64,000 nucleotides of DNA from Hydractinia symbiolongicarpus (Eukaryota > Cnidaria > Hydrozoa > Anthoathecata > Hydractiniidae). The notes beneath the pieces were generated by a model. It was given only the letters and a program-made list of their open reading frames with translations, searched no databases and was not told the origin of the DNA. Below are positions 23,001 through 35,400 of the stretch, in pieces (position 1 is the first letter of the stretch; each line of letters begins with the position of its first letter). The stretch is taken from positions 21,631,001-21,695,000 of the forward strand of contig NC_079875.1 in the NCBI RefSeq assembly GCF_029227915.1. Reading direction: 5' to 3'. Both the position numbers and the translations under genes were made by a program.

Positions 23001-26000
23001 CAAACAAAAGGGAAAAAAGAAAGAAAACCATAACTATTTAACAAAGGTGAAAAGAAATTTAAAATATGACAACAGAAACACCACTGCACATACCTCATAA
23101 CTTCCTGTACTGTTCGATGACATGCTCTTCAAAGAGCCACCAGTGACTTTACCATTGATGTGTGGAGCAGAAGAGATGCTGTGAGAAGAAATGCGTGGAC
23201 TTGCAGGCGGTGTCCCTAACTTCACATTATTCTTCACTTCTTTAAATTTCTCTGCAAACTAAAAAAAGAACACCGTATATATAAAAAACTGTGTTTTCTC
23301 CTTTAACAATCAGTTGTTGAAACACAGAAGAGAATGAAGCTACTGTTTCTATTTTTATACCTTCTTTGAATCTTTCGAAGTTTTTACTTTGTAAAAGAAT
23401 TTTCAAAACTACGTCGTTCCTCAGTCTGTCATGTAGTTTTAATACGACTGAAATATCTTATAAAGCTGATTTTGAAAGTAATAGTGAATTCGACAAAAAC
23501 AACATATACATGCTATCCTCGCAAATAGTTTCACTTAAAATCCATATACAAAAGTTTCAAAATATGTCTGCAGCCTGCTGCGTTAAGATTGGCCTTATAG
23601 CTCTTGTATTTAATCAGATAAAATTTGTTCATTCGCGAATTTGCGCCAAGTTTTCAATAATTATATTTATACGATGTAAAACACCAACTTTGAGCCTGAT
23701 AAAGGGGCATCCCAATTTTTAAATCGACAACTTTAAAAGGGAAAACTTTACATTTCATGGGTCACTAGGAATTACCTTATTTAGATCTGACTCCGTTGCA
23801 AAGCCTAATCCATACACTGTGTTGACCTTTGCATCGGACCATTGGCCAAACTTCTGAGAAGTTTTTGTAAAAGTCATTCCAGAAGTGATTGTGCTGTTGA
23901 TCAGAGCCTGAAAGAAAATTAACCATGGTTGTATTTCTTTTGATACTGTCTATGCAGGAATATAATAAAACAAGAAGTTATAACAAAAATAATCCCATAC
24001 TATAAAAACTATGGGTATCTGCCTATCGCTGCTATTATAACAAACACTAGTCATTACCCGCATGAAAAAATCCACGGGTTTGCTTGTCAGCAGATTATTT
24101 ATTCTGCGAGGGACCAAGAATAAAGCTGCAGAACAAAACCTCTGAAATTATATAGGCATGGCAACTACTCAATCAGACAAAAGTCATCGGTACCATTCTC
24201 TCCCTTCATGCTAAGAAAATGAGTTGCTTTACACTTTTGCTGGAGCTGAACTGCAAGTTTTGCTCATGTCAATTGTGGTAACTAAAGCCCTTTAGGCTTT
24301 TGTGTTTACTATACTTGGCTTTTTTGTTTGACATGTCCAGTAGAAACATGGCACAGTTGGGGTGGTTTCCGGCAATAAACTTAATCTAGGCTGCAAAGGT
24401 GATTAGTTTCACTTGCCTGAACAGGACCTCGGTGCTACTAATGTCTTGATTATAAAGCGCTGCCTAACCAAATTTTTTTATTTTGTGTCGGCGACACGTG
24501 TACAAATGGTGAAAATGAAATACCAATTTGCTTAATCAAAGTGACGCAAGAATGCAGACATTGTCAAAACTTCAATCAATTGGTAGACATATTCTTTGGA
24601 ACTGAAGACTAACTGAGAACACGCAACACAACAGATTCATACTAATTGCTTTTGCCTCAATGTGCCCCTGGCAATTTATTTGACTCTTGTCTTGTCAGGA
24701 TTCTAGATTAGAGCTAAAAAGAAAAAAGAGGTCTGTAATTTAATTTATCTTGGTAAGAATATTTAGCCCTCTTTATCAGCTGTTTAGGCAATTAATGTGT
24801 TTTAATAAAAGTCCTTGTAGTTTTTAAAAACATGTACTTGGCACACAGGGCATGTCAACCATGGAATGTAACTAAATAGCCTCTTGGAAAAACTCGATTT
24901 GACAGGATTCATATGCATACATCGATGAGCCTGACATGTCAACTGTCTCATGTGTCTGACGCTCATAATACATAAAGTATACTTGTTGTCATATAAAGAG
25001 GCACTTGCATTCCTACCCCTTCCCTAGATTGTTCTTAAACGACTCATTATCATCATCATCATCATTCTCGGCTTAACGTCCGTTTTCCATGCTAGCATGG
25101 GTTGGACGGGGTATATTAATGACCCTCTTCCAATCTGATCTAGACTGTGTTAGATCTAAACTCAACTCTCCCTGCATCAAGTCTGTCCTTATAACCTCCT
25201 GCCAAGTCTTTCTCTGTCTGCCTCTGGGCTTTGACTCAGTGCATACAAACAAATCTTCAAATGTCTCACCTTGGCACCATCCACTGACAATATTCTGTAC
25301 ATAAATTTGTTGCTGTCATAATAGTAAGCCACACTAACAGCCTGTTTCGAGATTGGAATCCAACTTTTCTTTGTGTCGGGGTCAATTTGAAACACGTGAG
25401 CTTGTGTTGAGAAGAGCGCCTGCTGCGGTTGATCACTAAAAATAAACATTAAACGTGGTTAGTACATGCGTGGTTGATGCATCTTTAGTAAAATTCCAAC
25501 AATTTTCATTCTCACTTTTTAATTCAATTTAAAAAATTCTTTGACTTGTTTTTTACTTTGGCCAACTTGTGTTTTTAAAAGCCAGAACACTGATTTTTTT
25601 CCCAAAGTATGTATAGTTACGAAAAACAATATTTATACATATTAGTGTTTACATTAAGGTCCATTTACAAAACCAAATAACTTCTGTTCCAAACCAAATA
25701 ACTTCGTTAAGCCGAGAATGATGAGAATGATGATGTAGGAGAGTTAGTTTAGAACAAAAGCTGAATATGTTACCCCCTTAACTGATTATTTTTTTTTGCA
25801 AAACAAACTTATTTAAAAATTTCATTCTGTTATACGTTTTTGATAAATGTCTAAAAAAACATTACAAAAATAAATCAGGAAGTAGGGTAAAACGAGGAAA
25901 ACACTACTATTATTTTTTTTAAATGTATCTCATATTTAAACAACTTATACTGAAGATTTTCTCAGGGTTTTTAATATTTGTTCACACATTTTTATACTGA

Positions 26001-29000
26001 TGTTATCTTGAAGTTAAAATAAAGGGATACATCACTTAAATATTTTTTTACACATTCTACTCAATAAATCAATTATTCAAAAGTTTCACATTTTTTAAAT
26101 TCCAACGTGAGTTTTTAACACTTTTTGACAGATTGAAGATAAAACCTTTAACACGATTTTGATTTTTTTCTCATAAAGTAAATTTTTTTTGTAACTCTGT
26201 GTTGCTGACAGTAGACTTTTTTTAACGTCGAATATAACTTATTAGCGAATATACATCAAAATCAACAATTTGTCTAGAAAACTTGAGAGAAAAAATATCA
26301 CATTATTTGAATGCAATGTTTTTTATTTGAATCACATTATTTGAATGGAGCAAAGAGATGGAGATCTAAATAAGACCAATCTAACTATGTGCTTTTTGTG
26401 AAAAAAAATTGCTGCAGGTAGTTATGAAAGGTCAAAGTCAAGGGTGCATTTTTCAGTTAAATATGTTTTTCTCCTTCCTGGAAACTTCTAATATATATAA
26501 TAACTGAAATACACCATCCTATAGGAAATTTATTTATCTTTTAGAACATGTACTTTAAAAAAAAATTTTATTAGGAAATATTTTAGATATAATGAGTGTG
26601 GGTTAAAAGGGATTTACTGTATCCTTAAAACCGCCTTTGTATATCCCTGAAAATTAGTAAGGATAACCAAAAGTTTTTACAATTTGCATTGTTACATAGG
26701 TAAACTATTATGATAGGTTTACCTTGCTTTATAAATATAATGACAAACTAAACCAAAAGCATAGTTATAGTGACAGCTTAGTGTATGGTAAGTGCGTTCT
26801 AAACAACAACCATTTTGTTTGACATATCTTTAACCTAAACACGGACCAAAAAAATGCTAGCTTATTATCAGCAGCTTGTAAGGAGGATAGACAGGTAGTG
26901 ACTAACCACTCGATGATATTAAGGTGCGAGTCGGTCTGCATTTTATGTTTGAAACATTCGTGAGGCAACGCGCAATATTCTGCTGTTAAATTCCGGTCTG
27001 TGAAATTACTATACTAACGCAAGTATTTCAAAACAAGCTGCCAATGGATAAAAATAGTATTATTGTGCTGGGAAAGAAGAAGTGAATGTATCACTGTTTT
27101 AACCCCTTCTTCTCTTTCTTTTCTTTGAACATTGTATACATCCTGTTTTTTGTGATGCCAGATAGATGCTTTTGTAAAGTACTTGTAAAGTACTAAGGAT
27201 TGATCAGTTGTGACTAGTGACTAACAAAAGAAAGGCAGTGCAGTAGAGCTTGATGGGCAAAGGAGACCAAAACTAGCTATAGATACATTGCCATATATCT
27301 ATACTAAATGCTGTTTACAAGTACTAGTTGGGCCGTAAATTAATATTTTGGAGGGCTCATCTTTCCTAGCTAGCTACACAGTAAGCTATTAAATTTGAGA
27401 TCAAATATAAGAAATTGTCACAAAACCTAGCTATAGCTAGCTAGCTATATCTTTACCTTTTTAAGGTATAAAAATAAGAACAACCAATTTTAAAACCAGC
27501 CTAAACATATTTAAAAACATATAATATAATATATTATGCCTTTATATTTATGTGTTTAAGCCATATACATATAAAGTTTAAAGTGAGACAAGTGCATTGC
27601 TGCTTTCTGTTTTTGTATCACATTTTTCATTACTTTGACACTGCAGAATTTTATAAAGCAGGCTATATATTTTTTCAGGTTGTCCTTCGTTTGTTTTGTG
27701 TGTACAATGAATGAACCTAATAACGAAGTGTTTGATGCATTGGTTTTAAATCATACGATAGTTCTATCATGTGGATACGTTGTCTATGATAATGGTTCTA
27801 CAGTCTTGTGGTCTACAAGCACATGTGAATTTGTAGAAACGTCTAGAACATCTACTGACACTTCGTCAGTTAAATCAAAAATTGTTTGTGATAAAATCAG
27901 CAATGCACTTTGATCCATAAAATAACAGTATATATATAATGTAAAACATGGTTTAAAAACTAATGATAAAAGGACTATATATTTACTGTAAAATATAAAA
28001 CAACTTTGAGGAACTTGACGTTATAAAGGTTTCTGTCATGTGAAATCAATTGATCTGGGAAAAACTTTCCAAATATCTGTAGAAAGTTAAACTTTTGCAA
28101 TTTGTGATTTCTAAGTTTTCGAATTTGCTCGTCAAAAGTTTTTTAAAAAAAATTAGTGGATAACATTGTGAACCAACAATTTAAATTAAACTTTTGTATA
28201 TAAATGTATAAACAATTCAGATTAAACATTTGTATATAAATGGTCATTTTTAAAAGTTTTGTAAAAAAGCCCCAAAATCGTAAAGTTTCTCCAAATAAGG
28301 TTTCAAAATTTCAGCTGTGAAAAATCCAAGCAAGGTTAAAAGTGTAATATATATATATATATATACCATATTATTAAACATTACATTCTGTTCTAATTCT
28401 GTTAATTTACAAAGAATTAGTTTATATTCACTACTTAATGGTGAATTTTCATCCAGGCAGCAGTCTATCTTGTATAATAAAAAAAATTGAATTTTGATAT
28501 CCACAGAAAAAGTTAAGTAGGCATCTGTAAAGTTTTGCATACTTATGCCCTGTTGGTCTAATGGCTATGACACTCATACAAATGAGAGATCCAGGTTCAA
28601 ATCCTGGACAGGGCAAGATAAAACATAATTATCTTGCATCTACAACACAATAATGAGTATATGATATTTATATAGCTATGTGAGGATAATTGGTATTTTT
28701 TAAATTATAGGGGGAGTGTTAAATGCATTCATCACTTTCATTTAAAGACCACAAAAATGCCATGTCTGGAGGATAGTGAACTGAATTTTATAGATCAAAA
28801 CATTCAATAGAACTGATAAAAAATAGAAATAATAAGTTTGTTAGTTCATTGGACGATCTTTATCCATTGTCAAGAAAAGGCAGCTAGCTATATATATACT
28901 TCTTAAATAGAAATTTTCGCTTGCGAACCAAGGGGATAATATTATAATGCTTTACCAATGTTTACATTTTCGCCGTTTCTGATTGACTCCGAGAAAACAC

Positions 29001-29736
29001 ATTATGCAGCTACCATATTTCTTTGATTTTATTGTTGTTCTCGGCTTTTGATTGGCTTAGGATTTAACATTTATTACACACTGCATCTTTCAAACTTGCG
29101 GACCAAGCTTCAGCAGTTTTTAGCTGAAACTTTGTAATATGGTTAAGAAAAGGGTTTGGGGCAACATGCATGCACTAGATACGTATATATAATTATTGTT
29201 CGTAATAAGCCATAGGATGAATGCTACAAACTATGTCTTCCTTAATGTAGTATCTGGCCTATAAAACATGTTATCCAAACAAAACCTTAGGTCAGAGAAA
29301 CTTTTGAGGTGGTTTTTAGGACATTACGTTGAACTAAAGCTCTCTTGGATGTTAAGGGAAACGTGATTTTGAGAGTTATATTGATACAGTTCTTATAAGC
29401 CAAAATTCGCGTTTTAGTAACATGCCATTGTGCTGCCCCATCTGATTTTCTATGAAAACCGTGTCTTGATCAAAGGCTTGTTACGCCCGAACAGCTACGT
29501 GGGAGCCATTATGTTTGCAACCATTAAAAAGAGCATAAAATTTGCAGACCAGCGATGGGTCACTTTTTATCAGACTATGAAAAACAACTGAGAAATAGCT
29601 CATCAAAATTACGCTTTTTTACTTTACGAAAAGTGATGATTTCTGGACTCGCACCTTAATATCATCGAGCAGGCTGACTGACAAATTATGCAAGCCGAGC
29701 TATAAAAGTTGCATACAAAATTTTCTCTTACCTCAT
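20037..29736 (-). CDS. HOMER: Homer postsynaptic-density scaffold protein
   Basis: Nine coding exons on the - strand: 29736-29732, 25435-25270, 23907-23776, 23258-23094, 21781-21681, 21567-21411, 21340-21236, 21110-21027, 20207-20037. All junctions are GT-AG and all phases agree, giving 361 aa (mammalian Homer1 has about 354). Residues 1-110 form the EVH1 domain: [18 protein letters not shown], then [21 protein letters not shown]17 and W27 align with the PPxxF-binding pocket residues of mammalian Homer. After a Ser-rich linker, residues from about 180 form a long coiled coil that includes [16 protein letters not shown], strongly Homer-like, and ends in LLKS. Homer tetramers link mGluR, IP3/ryanodine receptors and Shank in vertebrates. 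The 5-nt first coding exon (ATG AG) is the least certain part, although vertebrate Homer also has a tiny start exon. Intron 1 is 4.3 kb. Confidence 0.93.
20338..20965. mobile_element. Probable MITE in the last Homer intron
   Basis: A GC-rich left flank (GGGGCTGTTCATATGATGTG, GGCTGGCTCGG) and a right flank (CCCGTTCATATGGAAAAC, GGCCGGCTGGCTCGG, TGTCATATGAAC, CAGCCGAGCCAGCTC) repeat the same words in both orientations around an AT-rich core. Exact ends and target duplication are unclear. Confidence 0.5.
22768..23008. repeat. (CAAA)n microsatellite in a Homer intron
   Basis: About 58 nearly perfect CAAA units in a row (about 235 bp), 86 bases from the donor side of the 23094-23258 exon. It creates long spurious open frames of Thr-Asn-Lys-Gln or Val-Cys-Leu-Phe on both strands. 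Confidence 0.97.
24030..24090. repeat. Dispersed hairpin module (CCCG...CGGG), single copy
   Basis: CTATTATAACAAACACTAGT is followed by ACCCGCATGAAAAAATCCAC and GGGT, the same arrangement as the tandem modules at 58408-58690. It lies in a Homer intron. Confidence 0.5.
25041..25240 (-). mobile_element. 3' end of the same LINE family as 1-198
   Basis: In inverse orientation it reads the same ORF2 C-terminus ([18 protein letters not shown]) to the same stop, followed by a GAT repeat (plus-strand ATC repeat, about 25046-25062). It lies in Homer intron 2, only about 30 bases past the exon donor at 25269. A shorter tail fragment is at about 25705-25730. Confidence 0.75.
28547..28615 (+). pseudogene. 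tRNA-like sequence with shortened anticodon arm
   Basis: A perfect 7-bp acceptor stem (GCCCTGT with ACAGGGC), a D-arm, and a perfect T-arm (CCAGG, TTCAAAT loop, CCTGG) followed by A are present. The total is only 69 nt, because the region between D- and T-arms is 3-4 nt short (CTCATACAAATGAGAGAT). A 7-base anticodon loop on a 5-bp stem cannot be formed, so no anticodon is assigned. It could be a tRNA pseudogene or a SINE head. It lies in Homer intron 1. Confidence 0.6.
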
Positions 29737-29769
29737 TTCTCACTGTCTTTTGCATTTTTCATTTCGAGT

Positions 29770-31280
29770 AGACAAGTAATGTATTCTTTCTTAAACACTA
29801 AAAACAAATTGTAACAAATTACAGCAGCTTTGTGAGACTAGAGATTTGATTTAATTTATAGCAGCAAAACAATATTTTTAAATTCAAAGCTATTTTCTTA
29901 CTTTAAACAATGTATATGTCATTTCATAAACATTATAGTTTTTTAATTGTACATCTCAGAGGCTTTAAAAATAGTTTCACAATAGCAGATCCATACAAGG
30001 GACTACAAAATAGAGACCTATAAATAGAACGTTTCCTTGCAAAACAGAGGGCAGGTCTTACTTGTTGTCTGCTGTGTTGTGCAAGAGAGAGAAATTTAAG
30101 GAGTTATCATCCTGGATCTCTATATGATACAATATACAAAGGTAGGGTCTGTAGGATGGTTTTTTCTCCTTTTAAATTGTCAGGGTCATTTAACATGACC
30201 TGCATTTTCCTTATTTTCCTACGAAAGTTGGATAAAGGTTTAAAAAAAAAATTACAATGTTTTTACATTAAACGATTCATTGCGTAATCAAAATATGTAA
30301 TAATTTACCATGATGTTGTGAATTAGGAAAAAAATGAATGAAAAATAAATAAATTTTTATATGTACATATTTTTTACTCAAATTCTAAAATTCTGCAAAA
30401 TCAATAAAGTAAGGTTTTTAAATTGCTGATCATTATGTTCAGGACATATAACAACATTATTTACAAGATTAATTTTGGGATATAGCAATATTATTTGTGA
30501 GTTAATATTTTGCAAATTTTGCAACTTTTATCTTTTTCAACAAAAAATAAAAATACACATTATTTGCAAAAACACCCCTCAAAATGCTATGAAAGGTTAA
30601 AGAAATTTGATAAAAAAGGAGAAATTACACTTTCCTCGTGATCAAATCCTATTTTAAACCAACATCTATCATGAATGTTACATCACAATTTTAACAACAT
30701 TACCTTTACAATTTTTATAACTTTAAATATAACTTTAAAAATAAATGTAACATAACATAAGCAATTAGCAATATAGATCAAGAAAGAAATATTAAATTAT
30801 ACAAAGTAAAATTAACGTCGTTATACGTGTTGCCTTGTTTAACATCTAATGTTGCGATTGTAAAAAAAAAAAAAAAAGATTTATTTCACACATTCGTAGA
30901 AATGTGTGATTTGGTATGGGCTGCGTTCTGTCATGGTGGTAACGAAAAGTTGAAAGGAGGGCGAATGGTATCAAAATCAAACCACAGCGCGCTATATTGA
31001 CCAAAAGTTTTTGTTTATGTACTGTTTTTTGCGTGTAACAGCGTTTTTTTTGTTTTCTTATTATCGTGTAGCTTTACATAGCATACCCAAAATAATGAAA
31101 CCAGTAGATATATATTCTATTTGAATTTCAAGAAATCTCGCATCAAATGAGGGTGTTCATTGTGAAATTGATTGTTTTGATTTACTGTATGTTGACAATG
31201 TTATAAAATGTTCGAAATTGACTCGAGTTGTGTGCTCTCTAGCCATATCTCAGTTATCGAAAAATAGTCACAACTTTTAA
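29770..31280. other. Upstream flank of Homer
   Basis: This is probable 5' UTR and promoter region of the - strand Homer gene, without a recognisable TATA element at a fixed distance. No other gene is supported. Confidence 0.35.
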
Positions 31281-31642
31281 TAGACAGATAGATAGATAGA
31301 TAGATATGCATATTTTACATGGCTAGCCTCACAAATATTGAGGTATATACCCTGTCTATTATTTCCAGGAGGGGCCATGGCTTGGACGGAGAGTCCTAGA
31401 GTATTTAATGCTCATTTTGAGCCACGCAGACCCAATTAGGGCTCGCGCTCTACTAGACAACTCCCGGCAACATCCAACGGCCCACACAGTGTGCCATCTC
31501 CCCAATTTCCCTCACATGGCTTGGGTTAACCCGGGGCTATGGTAACATTCACTCGCCCATGTTGAATCGCCATCCAGAGGACTCGAACCCCGGTCTCCCG
31601 CACAGGGTAAGAGAGCTATAACCACAATCTACGGCGCCACTG
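31281..31642 (-). mobile_element. tRNA-derived SINE, full-length-like copy
   Basis: On the - strand the head shows an A-box-like TAGATTGTGGTTATAGC and a B-box GGGGTTCGAGTCCTC, the body carries GGATGTTGCCGGGAGTTGTC and CCATGGCCCCTCCTGG, and the tail is a (TATC)n repeat (plus strand GATA, 31281-31306). Three related copies lie at 36525-37417. Confidence 0.85.
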
Positions 31643-31733
31643 ATATGATTCAATTTACCATCATCTCTTTCTCTAAGTTTGTGCCTTAATATTTTATACC
31701 AAATTTTATCATTGTATATTTTATATTATAATA

Positions 31734-32461
31734 CAGTGGACCCTCTATTACTCAAACCCCTATAACTCGAATCTCTCCTTAACTCGAATTTTTTTATTGG
31801 TCTCTTCGGTTATTTCCTCTCTATAACTCGGACGTTGCATGTATCAGATATCTAGAACTTTATATGACATGGTATCTATAGAACTTTATTGACACAAGCA
31901 GTTTTTTTTGCATTGTATTGGCTCTGTAAACGTAAGTAGAGTCTTAACTGATTCGAATGTTTCATATCTACATGTGTCATTCGATTAAAACGTAAACACG
32001 ATTCTTTGGTATTGAAGTTTTACAATCATGGCGTCTGTTGCTGGGACAAAAACATAAAGCAGAAAACAAGTCCTGCAAAATAAAATACAAAGCGTTAGGA
32101 GTTGGAGAAAAGAACTGCTCCAAAAGATGTTGCTGCCCGACTCGGTGTACCATGCAGCACATTGTCAACCTAGCAAACTCTAATTTCGGATGTCTTTTCT
32201 TTCCAAGAATAAATTGTTGAGATAAAATATTTTTTAATTTTTATTTTTTCAGTCTGTTCTTAGCCTACAAGGTCGAGATGTTATCCTATACAAAGCTTTC
32301 GTTCTCATTCCATACAAGGGAGAAAAATCATGCTTAATTGGCCATTTCTACAAAATTTATACAAAAACTTGGGAAAACTCCCAACTCTCTATTACCTGAA
32401 CCTCTCTATAACTCGAACGGTTTCCGATTCCCTGTGGCTGTTCGAGTTATAGAGTCCACTG
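31734..32461. mobile_element. Internally deleted pogo/Tigger (Tc1/mariner) element
   Basis: Ends CAGTGGACCCTCTATTACTC (31734) and TTCGAGTTATAGAGTCCACTG (to 32461) are inverted repeats of the Tigger style. TA precedes the left end, but the right flank is AT rather than TA. The middle (about 32025-32190) holds a decayed CENP-B-type N-terminal helix-turn-helix. No DDE domain remains. Confidence 0.7.
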
Positions 32462-35400
32462 ATGGTTTTCTTGATTTTATTACTTTCACAACCCACAATT
32501 TAAAAGATGGTTTCTCAAGTTTTAAAACTACTTTCGAAAAGCCTGAATGTTTTATATATATTCTATAACACTTATATAACACAAAATCAACACAAAATCC
32601 AGTGTTAACTGTACACAACCTGACAAAGGAAATTTACATCATACTTGCATACGTAATTTGTTGCACTGCTGTAAGTATAGTTGCTGTTACTAGAGGGTTA
32701 AATTTAGAAATATGAAGTCAGTTTGCAAAATATTGCTAATCATAGCTGTGGTCTGTCGTGGGCACACTGTAGGTCACTTGCTATTGATCTCTTGTTAATG
32801 GTTTTTTTGCAACAACCATTATGGGAATAGGTGACACAGAAAAATGGATTGCAAAATGGAATTTGCAGTTTTAACATATTTACTTTGTAGAATAATTCAC
32901 AAAGATGGTATTTCGATTTATAAATTGCTAATTTCAACCGGCTAATTCAAACCGTGTTGCTGCTGTTTGTAGCAACAAATGGATGATGAATTTCACTCTC
33001 CTTCGAGGTGCCTCTTAACATGATTAATTAAATCAAATACAGTCTTGTGTCCCTTGGGACTATCGTCTCTGTGCTGTTCATGTTAAAATGCATAAAAGGA
33101 AGTTTTTTTAGTTCTGTGTTGTTCGTTAGTGTTATCCTTTATGCTGTTGATGGTTTCTGTGGTGTATGGTTTGTAAAAAGTGATTTAGTAAGTTTTTGTA
33201 TATTGTTGTTTCTTATTATTTAGTTCTATATATATCTTTTCAGTTGTGTTTTTTTTATAAAGTTTTTATGTAAGTTTGTGTGTGTTCTTAGTTCTTGTTT
33301 TTATAATTGTCTATGTTTCTATCACAGGTATTTTTTATTTATTTAGCCTATGTTTATGTGAACATCGAGTGAATCAATTTTTGTTTCATGTTTTGATCAC
33401 CCAGCCATAATACCCTGTTTAGAGAACTATTTGTTTCTTTCTCTCCTAAACATGTAGATTGTTCTCAAACAAGTCTGAAGATTTAAGTTATGTCTCCCCT
33501 TTTGAGAGCTTTGAGGAGTACATACCTAATTTTTGCAATTACTACATGGTTTTTTTCAGAAAGATTAATTTTCTCCATTTGACTAAGCTTTAAAATATGT
33601 ACAGAGAAAAAAGAGATTTTAAACAAAAACTACAACACAAATACACACCTACTTGCTGTCCACATTTTTTATATAATAAAAAATTCTTGTTTTCCATAAG
33701 CAATATCTGCATATCTGTTGTGCAGTAGCTTAGTGGTTATAACTCTTCAATATTTGTGAGGCTATTATATCATTAAAGTTTTTGCTGTGCATATGTCCAT
33801 GTAAACTTTGGGGATGGAGGTTTTGGGCAAGAGAATAAAAATACTTTGTGGATCGGTATTCAGTTCAGTCAGTGCTTCAGAACAACACTCAATTCACATT
33901 TAAAGTCCATAGGGGTTTGATCTCCACAAAATGTGTCTAATAGTACACAAAGGGATTGGGTTGTCCAGTCTGTCAAACGCTTGACTAATGCCTTAGAGGT
34001 TGTGGGTTTGATTCCTTCATAAAACTGCTGTCTAGTTCGGCAGAAATTTCAGGTTTCTGTAGGTAGCTCAATAGGACCTTTAAACTGGGGAATAGCAATG
34101 GTTCTCTTCTTTGACACATAACATAGGCTAGCTAACTGAAAGCATCAAAACAATCTTCCATATTCACTCAAGCAAAACGATAGAGGTGCATAATATTTTT
34201 GAAACATAGACGCATCACAAGGTTTGCAAAGCAATAAGGCTCACGGAACCGAGCGAGCAGAGCAAAAGTTATGAAGCATTTATATGCGCAAAGTAAATGT
34301 AGGCTCCACGCGAACTTTATATAATTTGTATACTACAAATAAAAAAGTTTTTCCCCCGGTGTAAACAGAACGGACAAAAATATTTTCTATTCACGTGATG
34401 TAATTTTATAAGCAAATGAAATTTCAAGATGAGGCTTAAATATGCTTATAAAAAGTACTTTTTCAGGCTCAAAATTGCTTAGATTATGCTTATGGCAAAA
34501 GATTTATTGGAATATGCTTATGTGAAAAAATATTGCATTTAAATTTTAAACATCAGTAATTACAATTTAAATCCCACTACATAATGGTTAATTCAGATAC
34601 ACACACAAAAAAAAAAATTCACAACATGTCCTAGGTTTTACAAAATGCTTAGCATATGCTTAGAAAAGTACACATTTTAAGTACGTGTGCTCAAAAGCAT
34701 TTCTGTTCGTTCCGCCGAAAACTTTCTTGAAGTTGAAAATAGCGTGCAACGTGAAAGGGGCAGCCCTGTTGACCCCTAAGAGCCAAACACTCTAAGCTCT
34801 AAAATTAGACAATTTAACCTACTAGTCTTGTTATATTAACTTATGGAGGTATGCTGAATCGAATAACAAAAAATAGTCTAAATTCGCCTTTTTGATGCGA
34901 TGTTTAGCACACTAAAAAAGTTGCTTTCTTTTTTACATCCCCGTCCCCAGGGTCCATACTCTTCTCCCCTTGGGCAAAAATCGACTTTTCAGAATAACCT
35001 ACCCGATATTAGTCCAGTGTCTTGTTTATGCCGGGTGATTATTTGCTAATTAAATGCGAGGAAAAAAAATTATTTTGTTAAGAAATATTGATAAGCTTAG
35101 GTGACGAAGGTTTTCATTTGTCTTTAATTTTATAAAAAATATTTAGCAATAATGACGTTTTACGTTGTTGATTATTTTTTAATCTATTCTTTTTATTTTA
35201 TTTCTTACCGACGGAGGAGGGCATAACTATTAATAGCTTGTGCTCGCTGGATTAACTCTACGCATGACTAGCCTCTGCCATTTCAACTATTCTTTTATTG
35301 TTTCTTTTTCCTTATTTGGAAAATAATATTTGCTTCTGGAAACTTGATTGGCTCTTCAATCTTTCAATGAACGAATATTTAACCTCAAAATCCTGGCTGC

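Noticed and set aside
22696-23098. Long open frames of repeated Val-Cys-Leu-Phe or Thr-Asn-Lys-Gln
   Set aside because: They come only from the (CAAA)n tract, which lies in a Homer intron.
27635-27913. 92-residue open frame in Homer intron 1
   Set aside because: No recognisable domain, no splice or expression evidence, and AT-rich intronic setting.
33719-34090. tRNA-like fragments with A- and B-box-like words
   Set aside because: Arms do not pair into a tRNA and the boxes are degenerate; at most decayed SINE heads, so not given as RNA genes.
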